From: Neopusillimonas maritima
GTDB lineage: Bacteria; Pseudomonadota; Gammaproteobacteria; Burkholderiales; Burkholderiaceae_B
Assembly: GCF_040930455.2 (NCBI RefSeq)
Contig: NZ_CP170494.1
Length of the DNA: 64,000 bases
Strand: one strand, 5' to 3'
Shown here in pieces: positions 1 to 7,858 of the stretch. Below the pieces are notes generated by a model that did not search any database, was not told the origin of the DNA, and worked only from the letters and a program-made list of their open reading frames with translations. The first letter of the stretch is position 1. Every line of letters begins with the position of its first letter. A program made the translations under genes and the position numbers.

Positions 1-617
1 CTTTCTGAGTCAGCGGCCGATTCGGACCCGCTAAAACCTGCAACAATCGCCAGCCCCATCAATAAGGCGACAATCGCGGCCGACACCCAGACGGGCTTAC
101 CTACCCACATTCGACGACGCTCTTGCAGCACACTGACCTGTCCTGCCTGTTGAGCCAAGAGACCCAGACTCGGCGCGTCTTTATCACGACCTGATTGCAA
201 ATAGACCATCCGGGGATAAGCGCGACGCAACTCCATCACAACAGCATCGAATGACTCGGGGTCAGAGGCAAGAACATCGGTGCGCATCACAACAACACCT
301 TCGTGAACCGCTACAAGCCACCAACAATCGGGCGCCAAGTTCAAACACACAACCCACGTACCGCTCTGATACAGAGTAGCCACACTCTGAGCGGCGGAAA
401 AAACCACTTGTTTATTCATGGCCAAGGCTTTGCGTCGGGGAATATTGGCCAATCCAACCGCCGCCGTCTTATCGGACGCCAAGACAAAATGACTGGCCCG
501 ATAGCGATCCGCCCTGCGCCGGGCTTCCCGTATGCCCAGCGACTCAATCAGAGGCAACCATTCCAGGCCAAATGCCAAGGTTTTCCCCGCAACAGATTTA
601 AGAAGAGACTCTTTCAT
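1..617 (-). CDS. Type IVb pilus accessory protein, PilO (PilO2) family, 3' end outside window
   Basis: An open frame of 205 codons runs leftward from ATG at 617 to the window edge without a stop, so the C-terminus is missing. The N-terminus resembles PilO/PilO2 pilin accessory proteins of type IVb (R64-like) pili. A hydrophobic segment around residues 178-199 fits a single inner-membrane anchor, after which the periplasmic part would follow. The start is 8 bases past the pilN stop and has an AGGTGAG ribosome site inside the pilN tail. Its role would be in the inner-membrane assembly platform of the pilus. Family assignment is from sequence resemblance and from following pilN directly; the rest of the operon lies outside. 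Confidence 0.7.
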   Translation of the reverse strand, partial: MKESLLKSVAGKTLAFGLEWLPLIESLGIREARRRADRYRASHFVLASDKTAAVGLANIPRRKALAMNKQVVFSAAQSVATLYQSGTWVVCLNLAPDCWWLVAVHEGVVVMRTDVLASDPESFDAVVMELRRAYPRMVYLQSGRDKDAPSLGLLAQQAGQVSVLQERRRMWVGKPVWVSAAIVALLMGLAIVAGFSGSESAADSE

Positions 618-625
618 CGTCTCAC

Positions 626-2239
626 CTAAAACCCTTCTTCTACCTGCGCGGTAATCACAATGACCGTTTTAAGACGTTGCTGTGATGCCTTGTCGTTGCC
701 GCCTAATACCAAGGGCATACCTGGATTAAGGCGACGCAAGTCGGCGCTCTCCTGGCTACGATCAAAACCCGAGACCAAAACAGGTTGTCCCGGACGCAAC
801 GCCAGTTGTTGAACTGTTCCATTGCCATCGATTGTGACCTGTTGCAATTGCAACGGGTTATTTGAATCACCAAAGGTGATGGACTTCAGCGGCTGGGCAA
901 CGGTGTTGTCGTAAGCCAACGACAACAAAATCTGACCGTCCTCTTGCGCATCGGGCACGAGCGTCAACAGCGAACCCACCGTCTCTTCCTTTTGACTGAT
1001 AGAAACGGTCGGCAGCGTCGCATCAAGATAGTTGCCGGATACGGAACTTTCAACCCTGTCGATATAAGAAAAGGTAGTACGCACAGCATGAGTCACTGGA
1101 CGTCTGTTAAGGGTTAAAACCGGCACACTGCTGCGCCGTATAACTTTCCCCACTTTGCCCAAAGCGCTTACGATCGCCTCACTGCCACTAAACGGGCCTT
1201 TACGTATGCCTAAGCCCAACTGAGCCATGTCAGCCGCGATGGCGCCCGGCGCAGCAGCGGCAGCCGCAACACGGGCACTGGAAAAAACAATGTTCCAGTC
1301 AACCCCGGCCTCTACCGAATCGTTGGTCATTAACGTAATTTCTTCAAAAATAAGCCTCACGCGACGCGTAAGAGCCCTATTTTCTTTTTCAAGATAGCCG
1401 GCAACCTGCTGAAGGACTTGAGGCGTATCCGTAACCACAACCAGAGCACTCCCCCCTTCGTGCGCAACTGCCACACCCGCCTGAGTTAAAAATGGCTGAA
1501 TACGTGCCTCAACGACCTCCATTACGCTAACTGCATCGCTTTGCAGCTCCGTACGCGAGCTACTGGCAAAGCCGCTGTCTCCGGATTTTCGCCCTGCGCC
1601 CAGCGCTGCTTGTGCCTGGACGGCAAGGGTGAGCGCACGAACATTAAAAATGCGTGTCTCAGTCCGATAGAATTCAATCCGCTCGTGTTCATAGCGCCAG
1701 TAAACGCCAAGCGCTGCAGCGACACGATCAAGAATACGCGCCAGCGGTTCTGATTCGCCTGACAAACTGACCGTTTGCCGATTCTGGCCAACGCGTGTCT
1801 GTGCACTGCCCGCTCCTGACAAGCGCTGTGTAAACAAATCATTTGACAACAAAGCCTCTGGATGAACATAAACAGGAATGCCGGTAGCCTGGGTAATACG
1901 CCGTGCGACCCTTGTCAACCCAATCGGTCCGTCGGAAAACAACAAGGTCGTTCGGACATGGCTGCGCAACGCAGTGGGTAACGTCACTTCACGCGCCAAA
2001 GGTAAAGAGCGCCCTGCAAGCCAGGGACGATCAACATGTTGAGCTTGCTCACGCAACTGCGGGCTACTCACCATTTGCGCAAATGCGTTATGGCTTGCCG
2101 TTACTTTGCTGTCGGTTTCGGCAGCTGACAACGTGACTTTTTGAATCGCATCACCCAGCGCACACCCTGCCAGGATGGACACCAATAACGGATAGGCAGT
2201 CGATATGGCAACAAGACGAAAAAGTTTCAGACGGCTCAT
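626..2239 (-). CDS. pilN: Type IVb pilus outer-membrane secretin lipoprotein PilN
   Basis: A 537-residue protein that would form the outer-membrane channel through which the pilus is extruded. It begins with a lipoprotein signal (hydrophobic stretch ending LAGC, acylated Cys26). A periplasmic region follows with short secretin N-type domains, then a conserved secretin C-terminal half. Length is close to R64 PilN (about 560). The start overlaps the end of the upstream TcpQ-like gene by 4 bases (ATGA), which implies translational coupling. With the PilO-like gene downstream and a TcpQ-like lipoprotein upstream, it identifies a chromosomal type IVb pilus locus. The alternative, a type II or III secretion secretin, is less likely given the neighbours. 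Confidence 0.85.
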   Translation of the reverse strand: MSRLKLFRLVAISTAYPLLVSILAGCALGDAIQKVTLSAAETDSKVTASHNAFAQMVSSPQLREQAQHVDRPWLAGRSLPLAREVTLPTALRSHVRTTLLFSDGPIGLTRVARRITQATGIPVYVHPEALLSNDLFTQRLSGAGSAQTRVGQNRQTVSLSGESEPLARILDRVAAALGVYWRYEHERIEFYRTETRIFNVRALTLAVQAQAALGAGRKSGDSGFASSSRTELQSDAVSVMEVVEARIQPFLTQAGVAVAHEGGSALVVVTDTPQVLQQVAGYLEKENRALTRRVRLIFEEITLMTNDSVEAGVDWNIVFSSARVAAAAAAPGAIAADMAQLGLGIRKGPFSGSEAIVSALGKVGKVIRRSSVPVLTLNRRPVTHAVRTTFSYIDRVESSVSGNYLDATLPTVSISQKEETVGSLLTLVPDAQEDGQILLSLAYDNTVAQPLKSITFGDSNNPLQLQQVTIDGNGTVQQLALRPGQPVLVSGFDRSQESADLRRLNPGMPLVLGGNDKASQQRLKTVIVITAQVEEGF

Positions 2240-3054
2240 GATGCACTCATCGTCGTTCGGGCACGATCACAAGGTTGCGCAAACGGCACTATGCGCAACA
2301 CACGATTGGAATAGAAGCATGGCTGTAAAGGCCTGTCTCCCAATTCGCTCGAAGCAACCAAACCGCGCACGGCTTCCTCAAACGAAGTATCGAATTGCGC
2401 GCTTCCCACTATTGGGATGTCGACATCAACCGCCCAGTGCTCAGGCCCGAAATCCCATTGCGCGAACCGTGCCCAGTGCGCCAGAGCCTCACGCATGGTG
2501 CCGTCGGCCGGACTCACCTTGAAAGTTTTGACGGCCTTGGTCTCGATCTTTTCAACCAGAATGGCGGATTTGAGCGGCTCGGACGCGGCGATCACTTCGA
2601 CCGGAATGGCCGACGCATCAGGCACCACGGAAGTTGCCACCTGTTCGGCCATGACCGGGGCCTTTGAGTTTGTATCTCCTGCCACCTCGGCCTGCCGATA
2701 CACATGCCCTTGCGCATGACCACCCTGGATCACAAGATGTGACCACACACCGGGCAATATCACGTATGCCCCAGATTGACGGTAAGTAAGTAAAGTATCC
2801 TCCTGGCCACGTCTTGCAAATATTGCGGGAACCGGCGTACCGGACGGGAACTGCAACCAGGTTCGGCGACCATCATCGAACGCCTGTAGGGGCGTAACCC
2901 GTTTATCTCCTTTGATTGCCCACTCGAAATTGAACTGACCCACGGAGGCGGGTGTATCGAATATCCTTGCCCAGTGCGACACCTGCGCGCAACCGGCTGT
3001 TATCGTCAACAATGAAAAAACGCTGTACCGGAAAAAAATGCCGAAACTGATCAT
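2236..3054 (-). CDS. TcpQ/PilL-like pilus lipoprotein with VirB9-like middle domain
   Basis: The frame opens at 3132, but ATG at 3054 is the better start: it has a strong GGGAG ribosome site and gives a clean lipoprotein signal (LLTITAGC, acylated Cys about residue 21). The 272-residue product has two recognisable parts. Residues about 40-125 (DDGRRTWLQFP, VPAIF, YVILPGVWSHLVI) resemble the C-terminal beta domain of VirB9/TrbG/CagX. The last about 80 residues match the C-terminal domain of TcpQ, the partner that helps place the TcpC/PilN secretin. It is probably the first gene of the pilus operon and acts in the periplasm or outer membrane with PilN. Confidence 0.75.
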   Translation of the reverse strand: MISFGIFFRYSVFSLLTITAGCAQVSHWARIFDTPASVGQFNFEWAIKGDKRVTPLQAFDDGRRTWLQFPSGTPVPAIFARRGQEDTLLTYRQSGAYVILPGVWSHLVIQGGHAQGHVYRQAEVAGDTNSKAPVMAEQVATSVVPDASAIPVEVIAASEPLKSAILVEKIETKAVKTFKVSPADGTMREALAHWARFAQWDFGPEHWAVDVDIPIVGSAQFDTSFEEAVRGLVASSELGDRPLQPCFYSNRVLRIVPFAQPCDRARTTMSAS

Positions 3055-3574
3055 GCTTGTTCTCCCTTCGAAGCCCGCACACCACGTACTGGCTCGCACG
3101 AACACATCGTCGGCCCGGTCAGCCTTCAGCACCAGCCTGAGATTTACGAATAGATGAATTCGACACGCCGTCCAAAAGCGTTTAAATTCCCCTTAAATTA
3201 AATTATTTTTGTTTTAAATCAATTAGTTATTGAAATAACAAAACTATTGAAACCAAAAAACGATTGGCTGCTCTTGTTGGGAAAATAGTGACAAACAAAT
3301 CACAATAAACTTTGTTTCATTTAGCAACACATGGGGCGTCAACACTTTGGTACGCTTGACTACGCCCAAAAATAAAACCCATGGGCGCACCAGTTTCATC
3401 GCAGCATTATTATTCTTAGAAAACACTTTCATGCGTGTTACCTTTGCGCTTTTGAAGAGCTACCTATAACCAAGCAAAAGCCAGCGCAACACGGTCTCGC
3501 CAACTGAATCAGAAAGTATTTCAGCTTCGTCTTTACCCATTGCTTTTCTGGTTCGCATGCTCAGGAGACGCATC
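3055..3574. other. AT-rich intergenic region between pilus operon and small unknown genes
   Basis: No convincing gene was found. The stretch 3180-3440 is much richer in A and T than its surroundings and should carry the left-pointing pilus promoter. On the minus strand TTGATT and TAATTT lie about 16 bases apart in this AT-rich part (roughly 3200-3227), a weak candidate only. A 62-codon minus-strand frame (3244-3432, start MKVFSKNNN) has a plausible AAAGG before it but no recognisable features, and I do not call it a gene. Confidence 0.5.
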
Positions 3575-3856
3575 ATGAAAAAACTGGTTGAAGAGTTCTG
3601 GGGGCGCGCACTGAAAATTGCGCATCATTACGAATCCGATCAACTCACTTTTGCAGACTTAACCGGGCTGGTTGACGATTATTCGGCAGCCTTTCATGAA
3701 TCCCTTTCCGGCATACCCGACTCCGACCGTCTGGCATGTTGCTTGTTGCTTGAACAACGCCTGCTTAACAGTGCCAATAATAAGTCGCACACAGACACGG
3801 TTAACTCAGCTTTGGCCGAATTGGCCGGTTCCGTCAACCGTATTCCAATCTACTAA
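3575..3856 (+). CDS. Small hypothetical protein
   Basis: A 93-residue protein starting MKKLVEEFWGRALKI. The frame extends upstream to 3557, but ATG at 3575 has a good AGGAG ribosome site 8 bases before it. It looks soluble and mostly helical, with two cysteines near residue 54 (ACCLLLEQ) and no membrane segment or signal peptide. I do not recognise the family. It stands alone on the + strand, followed by an inverted repeat and another small gene. Confidence 0.6.
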   Translation: MKKLVEEFWGRALKIAHHYESDQLTFADLTGLVDDYSAAFHESLSGIPDSDRLACCLLLEQRLLNSANNKSHTDTVNSALAELAGSVNRIPIY

Positions 3857-3879
3857 CACCATGAAATCCAATCCCTTCC

Positions 3880-3924
3880 AGCGGCATTTCCCGATTTCCT
3901 CCCCCGGAGCTTGGAAATGCCGCT
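3880..3924. repeat. Inverted repeat with 12-base perfect arms
   Basis: AGCGGCATTTCC at 3880-3891 is exactly complementary to GGAAATGCCGCT at 3913-3924, with a 21-base loop. It sits between two small + strand genes and ends 11 bases before the second start. There is no T-run after it, so it is not a standard intrinsic terminator. It may be an mRNA hairpin or a protein site. Confidence 0.6.
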
Positions 3925-3935
3925 AGAATGGTTGC

Positions 3936-4130
3936 ATGAAAGTTGGTATTGTTCTCTTTAGCATCATCACTATGGCTGCCACCGCTTGGTGGTTATTCCG
4001 CAGTAATCGCCATTCCCGTCTGTCGTTCAAAGAAAAACTGCACATCGTCGGGCAAAGTCTTGCAACCGGCGTCGCGGTTTATTTCGCCTTACTCCTACTG
4101 GCGGTTATCTATTTGTCGGTTACCGGATAA
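3936..4130 (+). CDS. Small two-helix membrane protein
   Basis: A 64-residue protein with two clear membrane segments (about residues 3-20 and 43-61) joined by a short basic loop (RSNRHSRLSFKEK). This suggests an inner-membrane hairpin with the loop in the cytoplasm. The ribosome site is weak. I do not recognise the family and infer no function. It overlaps another-frame open reading that begins at 3943, but only the downstream part of that other frame looks coding. Confidence 0.6.
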   Translation: MKVGIVLFSIITMAATAWWLFRSNRHSRLSFKEKLHIVGQSLATGVAVYFALLLLAVIYLSVTG

Positions 4131-4194
4131 AAGACACGAAGGGCATCGAAGTTTTACAATATGCCTACGTACATACAAAGAGAATGGTTTTATT

Positions 4195-4554
4195 TTGAAT
4201 CCGACACCAAACGAATCGTGGGGCTTTTTGCATCCTGAATGTTTCGGCCAAAAAGCATTGCTATTTTTTAGCTGGGACCTGGCTAAAACCATTGAGCAGC
4301 AGTTTCATCTGCATGCCCAATCAGCCCCTGAAGTCCAATTATACGAAGCGCAAAAAGCGGTAGATCGCCTATTGAAACAATATCAGCAAATTCAGGCTAA
4401 CCCCGACGCCTTCGAAGGTCAGCATATTACGTTGCAACTCGAAGAAACCGACGCTGATGAGGCGCCGATTCTGGCATTGCACACGTCTCCACAACTTGAA
4501 GAGCGTATTCTGGCGGCGCAAGCACAAATGCAAACGCCGCCCACCGTCAACTAA
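4195..4554 (+). CDS. Hypothetical soluble protein, TTG start
   Basis: The reading frame is open from 3943, but its first 84 codons overlap the membrane-protein gene and look non-coding (basic, cysteine-rich, no pattern). From TTG at 4195, the only reasonable start in this stretch, it encodes 119 residues beginning LNPTPNESWGFLHPE. The middle (EVQLYEAQKAVDRLLKQY) is helical and charged. The family is not recognised. Its stop codon overlaps the convergent purB stop by about 3 bases. The start choice is uncertain because TTG has only a weak AAAGAGA upstream. Confidence 0.6.
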   Translation: MNPTPNESWGFLHPECFGQKALLFFSWDLAKTIEQQFHLHAQSAPEVQLYEAQKAVDRLLKQYQQIQANPDAFEGQHITLQLEETDADEAPILALHTSPQLEERILAAQAQMQTPPTVN

Positions 4555-5927
4555 ATCTTGCGCGCCAGTTCGGCCGCCAGTCCGATATAGTTCCTGGGAG
4601 TGAGAGCCAGCAGGCGCCGGCGGGCCTCCTCGGGCAGGTCGAGCGCCTTAATAAATTCCGTTAATGCTTCTTGGGTAATACCCTTACCCCGTGTCAGCGC
4701 TTTCAATTGTTCGTATGGCTGAGGCAACCCATAACGACGCATAACGGTTTGTACCGGCTCAGCCAAAACTTCCCAACATGCATCAATATCGGCATCGATC
4801 GCTGCAGCGTTCAGCTCCAGTTTGTTCAAACCTCGCAAGCACGCTTCCCAGGCAATGATGCAATAGCCAAAAGCCACACCCAAATTACGCAATACCGTTG
4901 AGTCGGTAAGGTCGCGCTGCCACCGTGACACCGGAAGCTTCTCAGACAAATGACGCAAGGTAGCGTTTGCCAGGCCGATATTACCTTCGGAGTTTTCGAA
5001 ATCGATTGGATTTACTTTATGGGGCATGGTAGATGAACCGACCTCACCCTCTTTGAGCTTTTGCTTGAAATAACCCAGGGCAATATAACCCCATACATCA
5101 CGATTCAAATCAAGCACAATCGTGTTAGCGCGTGCAAGTGCATCGAACAATTCCGCCATCCAGTCGTGCGGCTCAATTTGAATTGAAAATGGATTTTGCC
5201 GTAAACCCAGATCACCCAATACACGAGCGCTAAATGCACACCAATCAATTTCGGGATAGGCGCTTATATGGGCGTTGTAATTACCTGTTGCGCCATTCAT
5301 TTTGGCCAGAGGTTGTACACGCTCGATATTGACCAGCGCTTGCTCCAGGCGCGCAGCAACATTAGCAAACTCTTTACCCACTGTGGTTGGGCTGGCCGGT
5401 TGCCCATGAGTACGCGACAACAAGGGTTGATCGGCGTAAATGTGAGCCAGTGCTTTCAACTTGTCCAATACGGCCGTCAAATGCGGCACCATGACCTGGT
5501 CGCGCGCACGCGTCAGCATCAAGGCGTGCGAGGTATTATTGATATCTTCCGACGTGCAGGCAAAATGAATGAACTCGGCGGCACGAGACAACTCTTCATC
5601 GTCGGCCACTTTTTCCTTAAGCCAATACTCAACCGCTTTTACGTCGTGGTTCGTAACGCGCTCAATGTCCTTAATGCGTGCCGCATCGCTTTCGGAAAAT
5701 GCAGCCACCATAGCAGCCAGGCGTTCACGTGCTGAATCGGAAAATGCAGGTAGCTCAGGTAAACCGGCATCAGACAAACCAGTTAACCACGCAATTTCCA
5801 CTTCAACCCTATGGGCCATGAAGCCCGCCTCGGATAATAAGCCCCGCAACGCATTCGCCTTAGCCGCATAGCGACCATCGAGCGGAGAAAGAGCATTTAA
5901 TTGACTAAGTTGATCGGCGATTTGCAT
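4551..5927 (-). CDS. purB: Adenylosuccinate lyase
   Basis: PurB acts twice in purine synthesis: it splits SAICAR to AICAR and adenylosuccinate to AMP, releasing fumarate each time. The 458-residue length matches E. coli PurB (456). The N-terminus LSPLDGRYAAK and the fumarase/lyase signature GSSTMPHKVNPIDFEN are present. The frame opens at a TTG at 5951, but ATG at 5927 fits the family N-terminus better. The gene is monocistronic and convergent with the small unknown gene to its left. Identification is firm. Confidence 0.97.
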   Translation of the reverse strand: MQIADQLSQLNALSPLDGRYAAKANALRGLLSEAGFMAHRVEVEIAWLTGLSDAGLPELPAFSDSARERLAAMVAAFSESDAARIKDIERVTNHDVKAVEYWLKEKVADDEELSRAAEFIHFACTSEDINNTSHALMLTRARDQVMVPHLTAVLDKLKALAHIYADQPLLSRTHGQPASPTTVGKEFANVAARLEQALVNIERVQPLAKMNGATGNYNAHISAYPEIDWCAFSARVLGDLGLRQNPFSIQIEPHDWMAELFDALARANTIVLDLNRDVWGYIALGYFKQKLKEGEVGSSTMPHKVNPIDFENSEGNIGLANATLRHLSEKLPVSRWQRDLTDSTVLRNLGVAFGYCIIAWEACLRGLNKLELNAAAIDADIDACWEVLAEPVQTVMRRYGLPQPYEQLKALTRGKGITQEALTEFIKALDLPEEARRRLLALTPRNYIGLAAELARKI

Positions 5928-6103
5928 AGCGGCCCAAGTATAAAAAAACAAGGCGGGATTTTACCACCCCACCCATTTCTGTTGGGTTAATAAAACAGAA
6001 TCTGCAACGAATCACAAACCGCGTCAATTCACGCATGCGGGAAATCATTATTCCTGCAACAGCCTGCTATACTTTTCCGACCTTTCAACTACCTGATTGC
6101 GCC

Positions 6104-6724
6104 ATGAAACTTATTGGTTCACTGACCAGTCCCTATGTACGTAAAGTTCGCATCGTAATGGCCGAGAAAAAACTCGATTTCGAGTTCGTTCCGGAAGATG
6201 TCTGGTCTCCCGATACCAAAATTCAGCAATGGAACCCTTTGGGCAAGGTACCCTGTCTTTTAACCGACGACGGCGGCAGTATCTTTGACTCCCGGGTGAT
6301 CGTCGAATATCTCGATACCCTCTCACCGGTTGGTCGTTTGTTGCCACAGGGAAACCGTGATCGGACGGCAACCAAATGTTGGGAAGCCATTGCCGATGGG
6401 TTGCTTGATGCCGGCGTCACTATTGTGGCAGAGGGGCGCCGACCGGAACAATTGCGCAGCGAAGACTGGATCAAGCGCCAGCTCGGTAAAATTGACGGCG
6501 CTCTGGCCTCCATGGAGCGGGGGCTTGAGGGCAACGGTTACTGCATGGGCGTAAATTTCAGCCTGGCCGACATTGCGGTGGGCTGTGCACTGGGTTTTCT
6601 CGACTTTCGCATGCCGGAAAAAAGCTGGCGTGAATCTCACCCTCAGTTAGCGCAGCTCTACACCAAATTGCAAGCGCGTCCGTCTTTTTCCAGCACTGTA
6701 CCGCAATTACCCCAGCAGGTTTAG
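6104..6724 (+). CDS. Glutathione S-transferase family protein, YibF-like
   Basis: A 206-residue cytosolic GST-fold protein. The N-terminal thioredoxin-like domain (MKLIGSLTSPYVRKVRIV, NPLGKVPCL, DSRVIVEYLD) and the all-helical C-terminal domain (EAIADGLLDAG, LADIAVGCALGFLDFR) closely follow E. coli YibF. The frame is open from 6035, but ATG at 6104 matches the family start. The substrate is unknown. It lies between the divergent purB and the convergent mnmA, so it is probably transcribed alone. Confidence 0.85.
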   Translation: MKLIGSLTSPYVRKVRIVMAEKKLDFEFVPEDVWSPDTKIQQWNPLGKVPCLLTDDGGSIFDSRVIVEYLDTLSPVGRLLPQGNRDRTATKCWEAIADGLLDAGVTIVAEGRRPEQLRSEDWIKRQLGKIDGALASMERGLEGNGYCMGVNFSLADIAVGCALGFLDFRMPEKSWRESHPQLAQLYTKLQARPSFSSTVPQLPQQV

Positions 6725-6731
6725 CTACAAA

Positions 6732-7856
6732 CTAGGCGGTAATAATACCGCCGCCCAAACAGACGTCGCCATCGTATAGCACCGCCGATTGACCTGGGGT
6801 AACGGCCCACTGCGCTGAATCGAAGCTCAGCTCGAAAGAGTCCTGCCCCTCTTCAGCCAGAATCACATTACATGGCGCATCAGCTTGTCGATAGCGGGTC
6901 TTGGCCGCATACTGACCCTGTGCAGGCGGTACACCGGCAATCCAGCTGGCCTCTTGTGCCTGCAGATGATGTTGTAACAACCACGGGTGATCGTGCCCCT
7001 GCACAACATAAAGCGTGTTGTTTTCCATATCTTTGCGCGCTGTATACCATGCCGGCGCCACCCCGTCAGGGTTTTGGCGACCCTTAACGCCGCCGATCCC
7101 CAGCCCTTTACGTTGGCCCAGAGTATAAAAAGCCAAACCCTGATGCCGACCCAACACTTTGCCGTCAGGCGCTTTAATGGGGCCTGGCTGTGTGGGAAGA
7201 TAACGATTCAAGAACTCACGGAATGGACGCTCGCCTATAAAACAGATTCCAGTCGAATCTTTCTTGGCAGCATTGGGCAGACCCAGTTCCTGCGCAATTC
7301 GGCGCACTTCGGTTTTTTTGATTTCCCCCAACGGAAACATGGATCGCGACAATTGACTCTGCGTCAAGCGATGCAGAAAGTAACTTTGATCTTTGGTGTG
7401 ATCCAAACCCTTCAAAAGCTGCCACTCCGGCCCTTGCGGGCCTTCTATTTTACGTACCCTTGCATAATGCCCGGTAGCAATCCTTTCGGCGCCCAGCGCC
7501 ATGGCATGGTCCAGAAACGCCTTGAATTTAATTTCAGCGTTGCATAAGACATCGGGGTTAGGCGTTCGACCGGCCGAATATTCGCGCAGAAAGTCTGCAA
7601 ACACACGGTCTTTATATTCAGTCGCGAAATTTACCGCCTCAATTTCAATATCCAGCAAATCAGCCACACTGGCGGCATCAAGCCAATCCTGACGCGTTGA
7701 ACAATATTCGGAGTCGTCGTCGTCTTCCCAATTCTTCATAAAAAGACCCACAACGTCGTACCCTTGCTGTTTTAAAAGCCACGCGGAAACCGACGAATCC
7801 ACGCCGCCCGACAAGCCAATCACAACACGCTCTTTCTTGGCAACAGTATCCGACAT
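6732..7856 (-). CDS. mnmA: tRNA-specific 2-thiouridylase MnmA
   Basis: MnmA installs sulfur at position 2 of the wobble uridine 34 in tRNA Lys, Glu and Gln, using ATP and sulfur delivered by the Tus relay. The 374-residue protein has the PP-loop SGGVDS at 16-21, the catalytic Cys105 in NPDVLCNAEIKF, and the persulfide Cys205 in STGICFIGER. The start lies 2 bases after the stop of the upstream FAD-linked dehydrogenase, so the two are probably co-transcribed. Confidence 0.97.
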   Translation of the reverse strand: MSDTVAKKERVVIGLSGGVDSSVSAWLLKQQGYDVVGLFMKNWEDDDDSEYCSTRQDWLDAASVADLLDIEIEAVNFATEYKDRVFADFLREYSAGRTPNPDVLCNAEIKFKAFLDHAMALGAERIATGHYARVRKIEGPQGPEWQLLKGLDHTKDQSYFLHRLTQSQLSRSMFPLGEIKKTEVRRIAQELGLPNAAKKDSTGICFIGERPFREFLNRYLPTQPGPIKAPDGKVLGRHQGLAFYTLGQRKGLGIGGVKGRQNPDGVAPAWYTARKDMENNTLYVVQGHDHPWLLQHHLQAQEASWIAGVPPAQGQYAAKTRYRQADAPCNVILAEEGQDSFELSFDSAQWAVTPGQSAVLYDGDVCLGGGIITA

Positions 7857-7858
7857 GC

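Noticed and set aside
303..629. A 108-codon + strand frame at the left edge
   Set aside because: Antisense to the PilO-like frame that runs off the window and has a better protein signature.
3244..3432. A 62-codon minus-strand frame in the AT-rich spacer
   Set aside because: A plausible AAAGG precedes it, but the product has no recognisable pattern and the region is best explained as promoter DNA.
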